Assembly: GCA_963580285.1 (NCBI GenBank)
Contig: OY757014.1
Span: 21,023,430 to 21,087,429 of the forward strand
DNA from: Lucinisca nassula
Lineage: Eukaryota > Mollusca > Bivalvia > Lucinida > Lucinidae
Reading direction: 5' to 3'
DNA length: 64,000 bases
Shown: positions 63,967 to 64,000 of the stretch, piece by piece
Layout: the number at the start of each line of letters is the position of its first letter
How positions within the stretch are numbered: position 1 is the first letter of the stretch
Notes under the pieces: model-generated
Databases searched by the model: none
What the model saw: the letters and a program-made list of their open reading frames with translations, nothing else
Told to the model about the DNA's origin: nothing
Program-made: the position numbers and the translations under genes

Positions 63967-64000
63967 AGCCGGCTGTCAACAGCCACTTCCAAAAAAGAAA

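Overview
This window looks like intergenic DNA from a marine invertebrate, most probably a bivalve mollusc. The base composition is AT-rich. It contains a nested mariner and BEL/Pao element, tRNA-derived SINEs whose tails share a GTTAAAC motif, and arrays of diverged 100-300 bp tandem units. I find no complete host protein gene. Almost every long ORF is a transposon remnant or the shadow of a repeat. Two or three short stretches (33.8 kb, 34.5 kb, 38.2 kb) carry splice-like or start-like signals and are offered only as candidate exons.

Layout. 0-8 kb: two copies of a repeat with internal ~105-bp units, and a cluster of inverted copies of a reverse-transcriptase element (called R here). 6.6-20.5 kb: many short elements with palindromic cores (families A, B, C, D), one with a 5' truncated R copy inside it, plus a ~75-bp minisatellite at 13.0-13.8 kb. 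21-24 kb: mostly unrecognised sequence. 23.97-33.24 kb: a Tc1/mariner element (DD34D transposase, one in-frame stop) split by a nearly complete BEL/Pao LTR retrotransposon. The BEL has 268-274 bp LTRs, a 5-bp target duplication, gag, protease, RT, RNase H and integrase. Its integrase zinc finger is split by a third element made of ~306-bp tandem units. 34-43 kb: degenerate repeats and tandem arrays. 43-46 kb: the densest group of A and B elements. 46.4-52.1 kb: a second mariner whose two halves lie 4.45 kb apart. 52-60.6 kb: more A, B, C and E elements, 169-bp and ~125-bp arrays and another inverted R pair. 60.6-64 kb: microsatellites and SINEs.

The most interesting signal is the set of palindrome-centred non-autonomous elements. 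Families A and B are ~280 bp with different terminal inverted repeats. They share an inner ~60-65 bp near-perfect palindrome (up to ~100 bp when flanks are counted) and a second, smaller C/G-run hairpin on one side. A third family (C, TA target, CAGT ends) carries a clearly related palindrome. Individual copies show substitutions present symmetrically in both arms, extended apices, third half-arms and an A/B chimera. This suggests arm-to-arm homogenisation or selection on the hairpin. At least four more unrelated families in the window (D, E, F, G) also have long palindromic cores.

All calls come from reading the sequence. No database search was possible, family names A-H and R are local labels, and boundaries of degenerate copies are approximate. 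Strand + for A and B copies means the C/G-run hairpin precedes the palindrome.
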